Shown one piece after another: positions 16,905 to 24,738 of a stretch of DNA of 64,000 nucleotides. Made by a program: the position numbers and the translations under genes. How positions within the stretch are numbered: position 1 is the stretch's first letter; every line of letters begins with the position of its first letter. Source of the DNA: Fructobacillus evanidus (GTDB taxonomy: Bacteria; Bacillota; Bacilli; Lactobacillales; Lactobacillaceae); contig NZ_CAUZLM010000005.1 in assembly GCF_963580165.1 (NCBI RefSeq), forward strand, positions 62,001 through 126,000, written 5' to 3'. The notes under the pieces were generated by a model. It did no database searches and was not told the DNA's origin. It saw only the letters and a program-made list of their open reading frames with translations.

Positions 16905-18065
16905 TCATTCTTTAATTTTCAAAAAGGCCTGGTGTAAATCAGCCTTCAAATCATCAATATCCTCGAGGCCAACCGAGTAGCGGACCAAGCCATCCGTAAT
17001 ACCACGGTCATGGCGCTCTTCCGCGTTCATTTCAGCGTGGGACATCTTCGGTGGATAGGAAATAATCGATTCCACAGCTCCCAAAGAAACCGAGAAGATC
17101 GGAATCTTTAATTCGGCTACCAGCTGACGCACATTGTCTTCACTACCAATATCAAAGGACAAGACCGCCCCACCTGATTTGGCCTGACTACTTTGGACTG
17201 CATAGCCAGCATCCGCTTCCAAGCCCGGGTAATTTACCTTTGTCACAAGCTCCTGTTGGTCGAGCCATTGAGCCAGTTTTAGGGCATTTTGTGACTCCTT
17301 TTCCATTCGGACCGCTAAGGTCTTAATGCCGCGCATCAAGAGCCAAGAATCCGAAACACCAAGCGTTGCACCCATGGCATTTTGGAGGAAGTAAATTTGC
17401 TTGCCGAGGTCTTCGCCCTTGGTGACCACCAATCCAGCCAAAATATCACTGTGGCCGGCTAAGAACTTCGTCGCACTATGCACGACCAAATCAGCACCAA
17501 GGTCCAATGGCTTTTGCAAGACCGGTGTCATAAAGGTATTGTCGGCAAAAACTAAGGCACCGTGGTCGTGGGCAATTTGTGCCACTAAACGAATGTCCGT
17601 GACCTGCAAGGTTGGATTTGAAGGAGTTTCCACGTAAACCACCTTGGTATTATCCTGGAAGGCCTCTTCCAAATCAGCTGGGTTCCCCAAGTCCACAAAG
17701 GTATGAGAAATTCCGTACTTGGTCAAAACTTCTTCTACCAAGCGGAAGGTCCCACCATAAACATTCTTGGTCAAAATTACGTGATCGCCCTGGTTTAGCG
17801 TCAACAAGGCCGTCGAAATCGCTGCCATCCCCGTTGCAAAGGCAAAGCCCCGGGTGCCATGCTCCAATTCCGCAATACTTTCCTCTAGCACATCTCGCGT
17901 TGGGTTCCCTGACCGGGCATAATCCCAGTGACCGAAATGATCAAAATCACGCTGCTCGAATGTTGACGACAACTCGATTGCTGGGTTAATCGCCCCGCTT
18001 TCCTTATCGGGTTTGGTCGTGGTTTTAATGACCTTCGTCCAATCAGAAAATGCATCCTTAGTCAT
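16905..18065 (-). CDS. metC: Cystathionine beta-lyase, MetC-type (Cys/Met PLP enzyme)
   Basis: 386 residues of the Cys/Met metabolism PLP family, with ARSGNPTR, the PLP lysine in VHSATKFLAGHSD (near 198) and a C-terminal SVGLEDIDDLKADL. By order and by similarity to the Bacillus metI-metC pair it should cleave cystathionine to homocysteine; family members are hard to separate, so gamma-lyase activity cannot be excluded. AAGGAG lies seven bases before the ATG. The start overlaps the preceding gene by eight bases. There is no terminator between its end and the metE leader. Confidence 0.85.
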   Translation of the reverse strand: MTKDAFSDWTKVIKTTTKPDKESGAINPAIELSSTFEQRDFDHFGHWDYARSGNPTRDVLEESIAELEHGTRGFAFATGMAAISTALLTLNQGDHVILTKNVYGGTFRLVEEVLTKYGISHTFVDLGNPADLEEAFQDNTKVVYVETPSNPTLQVTDIRLVAQIAHDHGALVFADNTFMTPVLQKPLDLGADLVVHSATKFLAGHSDILAGLVVTKGEDLGKQIYFLQNAMGATLGVSDSWLLMRGIKTLAVRMEKESQNALKLAQWLDQQELVTKVNYPGLEADAGYAVQSSQAKSGGAVLSFDIGSEDNVRQLVAELKIPIFSVSLGAVESIISYPPKMSHAEMNAEERHDRGITDGLVRYSVGLEDIDDLKADLHQAFLKIKE

Positions 18066-19257
18066 GAATTAACTCCTTTTCTACGCCAAATGTCTCTGCC
18101 ACCTGTTCCTTAACCGAATTGGCCTCAGCCACATTGTCATCCGTTGCAGCGGCCAGGGCCTGATGAAAGTCTAAAATCAGGTCCGAACTTGCCTCAATTC
18201 CACAGGATACTCGCAACAAGTTTTCCGTAATCCCTGTTTTTTCGCGTTCGGCTGGTGTCATATCGGCATGGGTTTGCACTGCCGGAACGGTTATCAAAGT
18301 TTCCGTACCACCCAAGCTTTCAGCAAAGGAGATTACCTTTAAGGCACTCAAGAAACGGTCAATATCAACTGATTTATTCACATAAATGCTGACCATACCA
18401 CCGCGGCCAGGGTAGCGCACCTCGTCAATCAACTCACTTTGGTTAAAATCAGCGACTAAGGTCTGTGCGTTTTCTTCCTGCTTGGCCAGGCGCAAAGGCA
18501 GCGTCTTCAGGCTACGCAAGAGTAACCAAGAGTCGAAGGGTGCCAAATTAGGACCCGTCGTAATCAGATTCTGACCAATGACTGCAGCTGTTTCTTCGGT
18601 TTTACAAACCACCACACCGGCCAACAGGTCATTATGCCCTGACAAATACTTCGTAGCAGAATGAACCACGATGTCTGCCCCCTCATTTAAGGGTTGTTGA
18701 ATCAAAGGTGTGTAGAAAGTGTTATCCACGAGCAATTGGGCCGAAACGGCATGAGCGTGGTCGGCCGCCCTTTGGATGTCAATCACCTTCATGGTTGGGT
18801 TTGAAGGGGTCTCAATCCAAACAGCCTTCCCGCCATCTGCCAAAAGCCGGTCGAGTTCTTGGTAATCCTGACCATCCCACTTGCTGAAGCGGAGATGGTA
18901 CTGATTTGCTAAAAGATCAAAGAAACGGAAGGAGCCACCATACAAGTCATCGGAAACGATGATATGATCATCGCTCTTAAACTGGCTAAAGACCAATTGG
19001 ATGGCCGCCATCCCAGAGGAAACGGCAAAGGCCTTCGCCCCATTTTCCATCTGTGCCAAAACGTCCTCTAAGACGTCCCTGGTTGGTTCCGTCATCCGAG
19101 AATAGTCATAACCCGTTGACTTACCCAAACCTTCGTGCCGGTAAGCGGTCGAAAAGTACAGCGGCATCGAAATCGACCCCGTCACATTATCAACTCGGTT
19201 ACCCGCTTGGGCCAAAATCGTTTCAATCTTCTTTTGCCAAGAACAGTCAATTGCCAT
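18058..19257 (-). CDS. metI: Cystathionine gamma-synthase / O-acetylhomoserine thiolyase, MetI-type
   Basis: 399 residues of the Cys/Met PLP family. The N-terminal AGNRVDNVTGSISMPLYFSTAYRH-type region and GTETLITVPAVQTHADM near the end match Bacillus MetI, which joins O-acetylhomoserine with cysteine to form cystathionine. The PLP lysine lies in VHSATKYLSGHND (near 203). AAGGAAAGG precedes the ATG. The stop overlaps the metC start, as in the Bacillus pair. This symbol is the biosynthetic metI and is unrelated to the permease gene of the same name at 9.1 kb. Confidence 0.85.
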   Translation of the reverse strand: MAIDCSWQKKIETILAQAGNRVDNVTGSISMPLYFSTAYRHEGLGKSTGYDYSRMTEPTRDVLEDVLAQMENGAKAFAVSSGMAAIQLVFSQFKSDDHIIVSDDLYGGSFRFFDLLANQYHLRFSKWDGQDYQELDRLLADGGKAVWIETPSNPTMKVIDIQRAADHAHAVSAQLLVDNTFYTPLIQQPLNEGADIVVHSATKYLSGHNDLLAGVVVCKTEETAAVIGQNLITTGPNLAPFDSWLLLRSLKTLPLRLAKQEENAQTLVADFNQSELIDEVRYPGRGGMVSIYVNKSVDIDRFLSALKVISFAESLGGTETLITVPAVQTHADMTPAEREKTGITENLLRVSCGIEASSDLILDFHQALAAATDDNVAEANSVKEQVAETFGVEKELIHD

Positions 19258-19349
19258 TAATTTTTACCTTTCCTTATTCCAATCTTTTACACAGCCTGAT
19301 TTTTGTCGTCAAACCCTATCGTGCCTTTTTAAATTCGGTCAATGCCAAC

Positions 19350-19398
19350 TTCACCACGCACATCTTTAGTACATGGCCAAAGCCTCTTCACCACGCAC
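19350..19398 (-). repeat. Short direct repeat between metY and metI
   Basis: TTCACCACGCAC occurs at 19350-19361 and 19387-19398. Read on the minus strand, each copy opens a ten-codon frame beginning VRGE and ending in a stop. This looks like a small local duplication; no function is evident. Confidence 0.5.
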
Positions 19399-19402
19399 GC
19401 CT

Positions 19403-20683
19403 TTATATCTTAGCCAATGCCTGGTCCAAATCAGTGATAATATCGTCAACATTTTCCACCCCGATTGAGAGGCGAATCAAGTCCGGCGTCACACCAGCTG
19501 CTCGCAGCTCTTCCTCATTCAATTGGGCATGGGTCGTTGAAGCCGGGTGGATAATCAGTGACTTCGCATCGGCGACGTTGGCCAAAAGCGAGAAGAGCTT
19601 CAAGTTCTTAATCAATTCCTTACCGGCCTCTTCGCCACCAGTCAAACCAATAGTGAAAATTGAACCAACCCCATTAGGGAAGTACTTTTCCGCCAAATCG
19701 TGATAAGGACTATCAGCCAATTTTGGATACTTGACCCAGGCAACCTTTGGATGGTTATTCAGGTAGTCGACCACCTTCTCGGCGTTTGAAACGTGACGCT
19801 CAACCCGCAAGGAGAGTGATTCCAATCCTTGCAGCAACAAGAAAGAGTTGAAGGGACTAATCGTTGCTCCCAGGTCACGCAAGCTTTCGGCTCGAACCTT
19901 GGTCGTAAAGGCCGCCGGTGCCAAATCAGCAAAGACCAAGCCGTTATACTGCGCGTTTGGCGTTGTGAAACCTGGGTACTTGCCGCTGGCCTTATAATCA
20001 AAGTCACCCTTTTCGACAATGACACCACCCATCGTTGTCCCATGACCACCAATAAACTTCGTGGCCGAATGAATCACGATATCAGCGCCGTGATCCAAAG
20101 GTCGGACTAAGTAAGGCGTTCCGAATGTGTTATCCACTAAGAAAAGGATTTGGTGACGGTGGGCAATTTCGCCAATGGCCTCAAAGTCAACCAAGTTAAT
20201 ATTGGGGTTCCCGATACTTTCCACATAAACCGCCTTGGTCTTATCCGTAATGGCTTTTTCAAAGTTTTCGGGGTCATCTGGATCGACAAAGGTCGTTTTA
20301 ATTCCTAATTTTGGCAGCGTGACCGCAAAGAGGTCATAAGTCCCACCATACAGAGTGCTGGCAGCAACAATCTCATCCCCCTGCCCAGCAATATTGAGAA
20401 TGGCCGCTGTAATGGCCGCTGACCCTGTGGCTAAAGTCACCCCAGCACTGGCGTTCTCCAAAGCCGCCACGCGATCATCAACTACCGCCGTCGTTGGGTT
20501 AGTCAAGCGCGTATAAATATTGCCGGGCTCCGTCAAACCAAAACGGTTGGCTGCCTGATCAGCGTCCTTAAAGACGTAAGAAGTTGTTTGATAAATTGGC
20601 ACGGCCCGTGATCCAGTTTCTGGGTCAACTGTTTGGCCAGCGTGTACTTGTAACGTTTCAAAGTGTAATTTCTTGTCGGTCAT
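19403..20683 (-). CDS. metY: O-acetylhomoserine sulfhydrylase MetY
   Basis: 426 residues, the longer size class of the Cys/Met PLP family typical of O-acetylhomoserine aminocarboxypropyltransferase. Typical segments are FETLQVHAGQ, RAVPIYQTTSYVF, the PLP lysine in IHSATKFIGGHG (near 210), and a C-terminal RLSIGVENVDDII. It makes homocysteine directly from O-acetylhomoserine and sulfide. The ATG at 20683 has AAGGAG seven bases upstream. It overlaps the metA end by 26 bases, so metA-metY are coupled. Confidence 0.92.
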   Translation of the reverse strand: MTDKKLHFETLQVHAGQTVDPETGSRAVPIYQTTSYVFKDADQAANRFGLTEPGNIYTRLTNPTTAVVDDRVAALENASAGVTLATGSAAITAAILNIAGQGDEIVAASTLYGGTYDLFAVTLPKLGIKTTFVDPDDPENFEKAITDKTKAVYVESIGNPNINLVDFEAIGEIAHRHQILFLVDNTFGTPYLVRPLDHGADIVIHSATKFIGGHGTTMGGVIVEKGDFDYKASGKYPGFTTPNAQYNGLVFADLAPAAFTTKVRAESLRDLGATISPFNSFLLLQGLESLSLRVERHVSNAEKVVDYLNNHPKVAWVKYPKLADSPYHDLAEKYFPNGVGSIFTIGLTGGEEAGKELIKNLKLFSLLANVADAKSLIIHPASTTHAQLNEEELRAAGVTPDLIRLSIGVENVDDIITDLDQALAKI

Positions 20684-21563
20684 AATTTTTCTCCTTATTG
20701 ACAATCAGGTTCAGCCAGTTTTGATAGAGCTGGCGGCTACTAGCCGTCCAGGTATTTTCAATCTCTTCGCCACGGTCGTAATAGTCTTCTGGGTAGTAGT
20801 TAGCTGGTTCATGGATGGCCAAATGCTTAGCCAGGTCGCGACGGTATTCAGCATCCAACGTTTTCGTTTGGTATTCCGAATGCCCAGTCAGGTAGGTCTG
20901 CTTCCTCTCAGCCGAATGTAGCAGGAGTGGTCCCGCTTGGTCGTTGGTTAAGAGGACTTGTAAATCAGCTGGCAAGTCTTCAACGTCAATCACCGATTCC
21001 GAATACCGCGACTGCGGTGTCTTGAAATTTGAGAGGCCAGCGGTCAATCCTGATTTTTCAGTGGTAGTTTCTTGGGCCGGTTGCTTGGCCTCATAAATTC
21101 CAAACAATTTTGCCGGTAAGCGACGCTTTTTAATACCAAAGTCTTGGTACAGTGCTGCTTGAGCCGACCAACAGGCATTGATTGTTTGGCTGACATGGTC
21201 TTTCGCCCAATCCTTAATGGTCAAAAATTCCTGCCAGTAATCAACATCCTCAAAGGGCAGCTGCTCTACCGGTGCCCCCGTCAAAATCAGGCCATCGAAG
21301 TTTTGATCTTCAATTTGGTGCCAACAGGCATAACAGTCGGCGACCGCATCCTTTGGAATAGTCTTGAAGTGGTGACTACAGGCATATAAAAAGGTCAATT
21401 CGACATCCTGGTCCAAATCATTTAACAAGGACAGAAACTGTTCCTCTGTATTTTCCTTGGTTGGCATCAGGTTCCAAACCAAGATTTGCAGTGGTTGGAT
21501 TAATTTCTGATTTTGCCACGCTTGCTTTTGGTGCAAGAACCCATTCTTTGCATTCGCCGTCAT
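20658..21563 (-). CDS. metA: Homoserine O-acetyltransferase MetA
   Basis: 301 residues of the MetA/HTS family. The nucleophile is C131 in NACWSAQAALY, with the later His in GHSEY. Residue 100, equivalent to E. coli position 111, is Glu within TGAPVEQLPFEDVDYW; in this family Glu there selects acetyl-CoA and Gly selects succinyl-CoA. The product should therefore be O-acetylhomoserine, which fits MetY and MetI downstream. The ATG at 21563 has AAGGAG seven bases upstream; an in-frame GTG at 21569 is too close to it. It is first in the biosynthetic operon. Confidence 0.93.
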   Translation of the reverse strand: MTANAKNGFLHQKQAWQNQKLIQPLQILVWNLMPTKENTEEQFLSLLNDLDQDVELTFLYACSHHFKTIPKDAVADCYACWHQIEDQNFDGLILTGAPVEQLPFEDVDYWQEFLTIKDWAKDHVSQTINACWSAQAALYQDFGIKKRRLPAKLFGIYEAKQPAQETTTEKSGLTAGLSNFKTPQSRYSESVIDVEDLPADLQVLLTNDQAGPLLLHSAERKQTYLTGHSEYQTKTLDAEYRRDLAKHLAIHEPANYYPEDYYDRGEEIENTWTASSRQLYQNWLNLIVNKEKNYDRQEITL

Positions 21564-21585
21564 CGCCACTCTCCTTTTTTAAAAC

Positions 21586-21858
21586 AAAAAAACGCCCCTA
21601 GAATCACTATAAAAGTCATTCTAGGGGCGCCAAATAGCCTGGCACGGTACCACCCTATTGCTGGCTTATTGGCCAGCACTTAAGACACTAAAGAAGCTAT
21701 CTCTTAACACGGTAACGTGTGTCAATCCGTAAGAGGCTCATCGACAAGACTCACCGCTTATACCGCAACCAAAGACCATCTTCAACATTTGCTCAAATAC
21801 CCGCTTACACCAACCCGGGCTCTCTGTTAAAATCAGCTGAACGTTTACTCATCTTTTC
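21586..21858 (-). promoter_or_regulatory. T-box riboswitch (Met specifier) of the metA operon
   Basis: Minus-strand leader starting GAAAAGATGAGTA, with AGAGAGCC, a specifier ATG at 21779-21777 (GAAGATGGTC, identical in context to the metE leader), the antiterminator box AGGGTGGTACCGTGCC, and a terminator with arms GCGCCCCTAGAATGAC and GATTCTAGGGGCG before seven T. Confidence 0.93.
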
Positions 21859-21877
21859 TCAGTAATTTATAATTTAT

Positions 21878-21921
21878 CTGTTGACACGTATAATAAACTG
21901 TTCTAATTTCTTTGTCAACAG
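21878..21921 (-). promoter_or_regulatory. metA operon promoter flanked by an inverted repeat
   Basis: On the minus strand TTGACA (21918-21913), 17 bases, TATTAT (21895-21890). The eight-base arms CTGTTGAC and GTCAACAG (21878-21885, 21914-21921) bracket the promoter, one overlapping the -35 and one lying at about +1. The promoter is clear; the operator role of the repeat is inferred. Confidence 0.8.
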
Positions 21922-21957
21922 TGATTTTGTTTTTTAATGACAATGATTAATCAAATA

Positions 21958-21982
21958 AAAAAGCGCCTCAATACGCTTTTCG
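21958..21982 (-). terminator. Probable terminator of the abi gene
   Basis: On the minus strand AAAAGCG...CGCTTTTTT, about 100 bases past the abi stop. The stretch between holds only AT-rich sequence. Confidence 0.6.
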
Positions 21983-22084
21983 TCTGGATATTAACCACCT
22001 TACAATATTTTAAACAGATAATAATTTATATAACTTACAAATAATTAGTCAAGTTTTTGATTCTCCATGTTCTTTATATGCCAA

Positions 22085-23098
22085 TTATGCTTTTAAAGAT
22101 TGTTTCCAATTATCGTCAAAACCCATTATTTTCATAACGTCAGAAAACGGAACAGTAACTAATTCATTTTGGTAATCATTAAATAAATTAACTAATGATT
22201 TAAAAAGATTTTTGTAGTCCTGTTTTGTCAATGCCACACGTAACATCATAATTAAAACAAAAACATTCGTGACGTCATTGTCAGAGGTCTTCATACCAAA
22301 TAAGTTAAAAATATTTTTATGACCAACTGTTTTTGTAACTACATGTTTATACATAATCTCTTCATGAGCAGCTACGTTTCGATACGAATTAATAGCCTTA
22401 TTTATTTCTGAAATCATTTCTTTCGTAACTAAAAATTTCCTGTCAGACTTTAATCCATAAGAACGCCTATACTCTGAAGAAAAATCTTTTGCTATTTTAT
22501 TTTGTATTTTGTCAGGCAATGACTCATACATAAAGTTAATATTCCCAAAAGTCAGATATTTAACTAATACCCATAAAGGAACATGATTATGTTTATCTAC
22601 ATAGTGATAGATGGCATTTCCTTTTTTGCCACCTTTTCGAGAAATAATAGCTGATAAAGTAGATATAGTTGAAAGAACCGTTTTAGTATCTTCCGTCCTA
22701 TTACCACTGCGATAATTATCTAATTGTAAATATGGATGAGATTGATTAGCATGTTCCTCTGAAAACCTATACGAAATTACCGATTTTAAATTACTTTCGT
22801 ATTTAAGCATATAATTCAACAAAAGATTTCGAAGGTCCCTATCAAAATTGTATAAACTTGCAATTTCGTCAAATTTTGTTCCAACTAAAAATTTTTCAGG
22901 AGTTAAAGGTTTTCCCTTTAAACGATCCTTTTCAAGAAATATTAGTTTATACCCATTGATAACACTAAAATAGTTTTCTCTTTCCAGAAAGCGCATGGCT
23001 TTGCTCGTTTGATTACCTTGATTGATTTCCATACCACGAGAACGTAGTAATTTAATTTGCTGCTGGTGAGTTTGAAAGGGTTTTGAAAGTTTAGACAT
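22085..23098 (-). CDS. Abi_2 (AbiF/AbiD-type) HEPN abortive-infection protein
   Basis: 337 residues of the Abi_2 family. The N-terminus (LSKPFQTHQQQIKLLRSRGM, then ERENYFSVINGYK) and the central FDRDLRNLLLNYMLKYESNLKSVI region are diagnostic. A HEPN ribonuclease motif R-x4-H occurs at R240-H245 (YRNVAAHEE). Such proteins are RNA-cutting toxins that stop phage growth, and AbiF relatives are reported with a small structured RNA partner. The gene is much more AT-rich than its surroundings, suggesting transfer. AGGAG lies ten bases before the ATG. A short terminator-ended RNA unit precedes it. Confidence 0.88.
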   Translation of the reverse strand: MSKLSKPFQTHQQQIKLLRSRGMEINQGNQTSKAMRFLERENYFSVINGYKLIFLEKDRLKGKPLTPEKFLVGTKFDEIASLYNFDRDLRNLLLNYMLKYESNLKSVISYRFSEEHANQSHPYLQLDNYRSGNRTEDTKTVLSTISTLSAIISRKGGKKGNAIYHYVDKHNHVPLWVLVKYLTFGNINFMYESLPDKIQNKIAKDFSSEYRRSYGLKSDRKFLVTKEMISEINKAINSYRNVAAHEEIMYKHVVTKTVGHKNIFNLFGMKTSDNDVTNVFVLIMMLRVALTKQDYKNLFKSLVNLFNDYQNELVTVPFSDVMKIMGFDDNWKQSLKA

Positions 23099-23113
23099 AT
23101 TAAAAAAACTCCT

Positions 23114-23160
23114 AAAAAAATAGCCGGGTGTCCGTAGACAGTCCCGACCTGATCATGATT
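23114..23160 (-). ncRNA. Putative small structured RNA upstream of the abi gene
   Basis: Transcription from the promoter just upstream would start near 23157. A hairpin follows, with TGTC-TACG-GACA (a UNCG tetraloop) continued by a stem of about six pairs, CGGG/CCCG at its core, and then ATTTTTTT at 23120-23114, an intrinsic terminator. The RNA of about 45 bases ends just before the abi Shine-Dalgarno. It may be the guide or antitoxin RNA of the AbiF type, or an attenuator. Its match to the known abiF RNA motif was not tested. Confidence 0.6.
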
Positions 23161-23162
23161 CA

Positions 23163-23191
23163 ATTTTAACAGTAAATCTGTCTGTTGTAAA
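23163..23191 (-). promoter_or_regulatory. Promoter of the small RNA/abi unit
   Basis: On the minus strand TTTACA (23191-23186), 17 bases, TAAAAT (23168-23163). Confidence 0.75.
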
Positions 23192-23247
23192 TAATGTTTA
23201 AAAATATTATCTTTTTTAAAAATAGATAGAAATAATTAGTTAACATC

Positions 23248-23445
23248 TTACTTAAACAGATCAAATAAACTAAAAGTCGTCTTGCTATAAACCTTGTTAT
23301 ACATCTTCTTTTTCGGGTTCATCCAACCCCGTCCCCGAGTTCCGTATCCCGGAATTAAAGCCTTCTTAACTGCCCGTGTTGCCCGGCCGGATGTTCGAGC
23401 CGCAATCGACTTTTTCAAACTTGGTGTGCGCATCCCATACTTCAT
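23248..23445 (-). CDS. Small basic conserved protein of unknown function
   Basis: 65 residues, strongly basic: GMRTPSLKKSIAARTSGR, then ALIPGYGTRGRGWMNPKK and a conserved-looking end NKVYSKTTFSL. I recognise it as a short lactobacillal family without assigned function. AAGGAG lies eight bases before the ATG. It is transcribed alone, back to back with the DUF1275 gene. The charge suggests nucleic-acid or ribosome contact, which is only an inference. Confidence 0.75.
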   Translation of the reverse strand: MKYGMRTPSLKKSIAARTSGRATRAVKKALIPGYGTRGRGWMNPKKKMYNKVYSKTTFSLFDLFK

Positions 23446-23592
23446 ATTCTGTACTCCTTCTCATCATTCTAGACTGAGTATAGCACTTTTATCGGAACCA
23501 TTCTTTTTTAAAATCTTAAAGAGTGTCTTGGGGGCCTATTCATAACCCTTAAAAATCAGCGACTTTATCCACGCAAACAAGACAAATTGCAG

Positions 23593-23598
23593 TACAAT
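23593..23598 (+). promoter_or_regulatory. -10 element that decides the start of the DUF1275 gene
   Basis: TACAAT lies exactly over an in-frame ATG at 23597. Transcription would begin downstream of that ATG, leaving the TTG at 23624 with its GGAGGTGA site as the true start. Confidence 0.5.
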
Positions 23599-23623
23599 GG
23601 TATCCGTATTGGAGGTGACGGAT

Positions 23624-24289
23624 TTGTCTAAAAATTTATTTCCATCACATGAACGACTCCTCTTTGGAAGTCTTTTAACTTTCACCGCTGGATCACTGGA
23701 TGCCTATTCTTATCTAATCCACGGCGAAGTCTTTGCCGGTCTGCAAACCGGAAACCTAATTTTGCTCGGTATCAACTTAGGAAAAATGCATTTTTCCACT
23801 GCGAGTCACTACCTGATTTCACTGCTTGCTTTCGGTGTTGGTACCCTCTTAATCAAGGTTTTACAACATGTATTAGAAAATAAGGGAGCCAGCAAGACAA
23901 CCGAACGGCGCCTGGTTCTCTGGTATATGACGGCCATCCTGGTGTTGTCTGCAATCCTGCAGAAACACGTGCCCAACCTCGTTGGCACATCGATTCTTTC
24001 CTTTGCCGCTGCTGCCGAATTACAAGAATTCCGCAAACTCAAAGGTGCCCCATTTATGCCGCTGATGATGACCGGAAACTTCCGGACACTCTACGAAGCC
24101 CTCTATGAAAGCCTCTTCCGTGGCAACACTAAGATGGCTCAAACGGCCATCGATATCGCCACGGTCATCTTCACCTTCTTCTTGGGAGCACTCTTGATCA
24201 GTGCAACGGTTCCCGTTCTGGCCGGGTTGGCCATCCTCATTCCAGCTCTGGTAACACTCATTATGAGCCAACTGGTCACAATGAAATAA
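23624..24289 (+). CDS. DUF1275 (YoaK-type) membrane protein
   Basis: 221 residues with about six hydrophobic segments. GSLDAYSYLIHGEVFAGLQTGN near the N-terminus and MTGNFRTLYEAL later are the DUF1275 signatures. Function is unknown; family members look like small transporters. I choose the TTG at 23624 because GGAGG lies eight bases before it; the upstream ATG at 23597 overlaps a -10 element and has no ribosome binding site. A terminator follows. Confidence 0.85.
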   Translation: MSKNLFPSHERLLFGSLLTFTAGSLDAYSYLIHGEVFAGLQTGNLILLGINLGKMHFSTASHYLISLLAFGVGTLLIKVLQHVLENKGASKTTERRLVLWYMTAILVLSAILQKHVPNLVGTSILSFAAAAELQEFRKLKGAPFMPLMMTGNFRTLYEALYESLFRGNTKMAQTAIDIATVIFTFFLGALLISATVPVLAGLAILIPALVTLIMSQLVTMK

Positions 24290-24293
24290 GTGA

Positions 24294-24326
24294 ACAGCCT
24301 CTAGCCATTTTGTTAGAGGCTTTTTC
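24294..24326 (+). terminator. Terminator of the DUF1275 gene
   Basis: AGCCTCTA-GCCATTTTGT-TAGAGGCT followed by TTTTC. Confidence 0.85.
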
Positions 24327-24385
24327 TTTTGGCTTATTTGCCAAATAACGCCACCGAATCACCGCAGATCAAACTGAGTGTACAC

Positions 24386-24417
24386 AAAAAAGGTAAGACG
24401 TTTAATAACGTCTTACC
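24386..24417 (-). terminator. Terminator of the CsbD-like gene
   Basis: On the minus strand GGTAAGACGTT-ATTA-AACGTCTTACC then TTTTTT. Confidence 0.88.
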
Positions 24418-24452
24418 TGAAATCACTACCGAACACTCACCAGGTCCGTTAG

Positions 24453-24602
24453 CTACTTTTTAAAAGCATCCTTTGTCTTATCGGCAAAATCTTTGGTGGC
24501 ATCTTTAGCATCGGCTGCAAATTCCTTTGCCTTGCCCTCGGCCTTTTTTGCCTCACCTTCGAACTTGTCCTTTGTTGCATCAAATTTTTCTTCGAATGAC
24601 AT
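24453..24602 (-). CDS. CsbD-like small stress protein
   Basis: A 49-residue, wholly hydrophilic helical protein beginning MSFEEKFDATKDKFEG and built of short repeats of the kind EAKKAEGKAKEF and DATKDFADKTKDAF. This is the pattern of CsbD/LEA-like general stress proteins, which are believed to protect macromolecules. AGGAGG precedes the ATG by eight bases, an unusually strong site, and a perfect terminator follows, so it is a separate, well-expressed gene. It contains no cysteine, histidine or tryptophan. Confidence 0.8.
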   Translation of the reverse strand: MSFEEKFDATKDKFEGEAKKAEGKAKEFAADAKDATKDFADKTKDAFKK

Positions 24603-24680
24603 ATAATGTTCCTCCTTTAAATTTGATTGCCCTCAGTATACACCAAAGTTCATTGATGTAAAGTAAAAAGTTATACAAAA

Positions 24681-24703
24681 AAATAAAAAAAATCAGGCCC
24701 TGA
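24681..24703 (-). terminator. Weak terminator of the first CPBP gene
   Basis: On the minus strand ATCAG-GGC-CTGAT precedes a run of eight T. It is a short stem, so termination may be partial. Confidence 0.5.
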
Positions 24704-24738
24704 TAAATGGAGTCTAATTTTTCCTTCGTTAATGTCAG

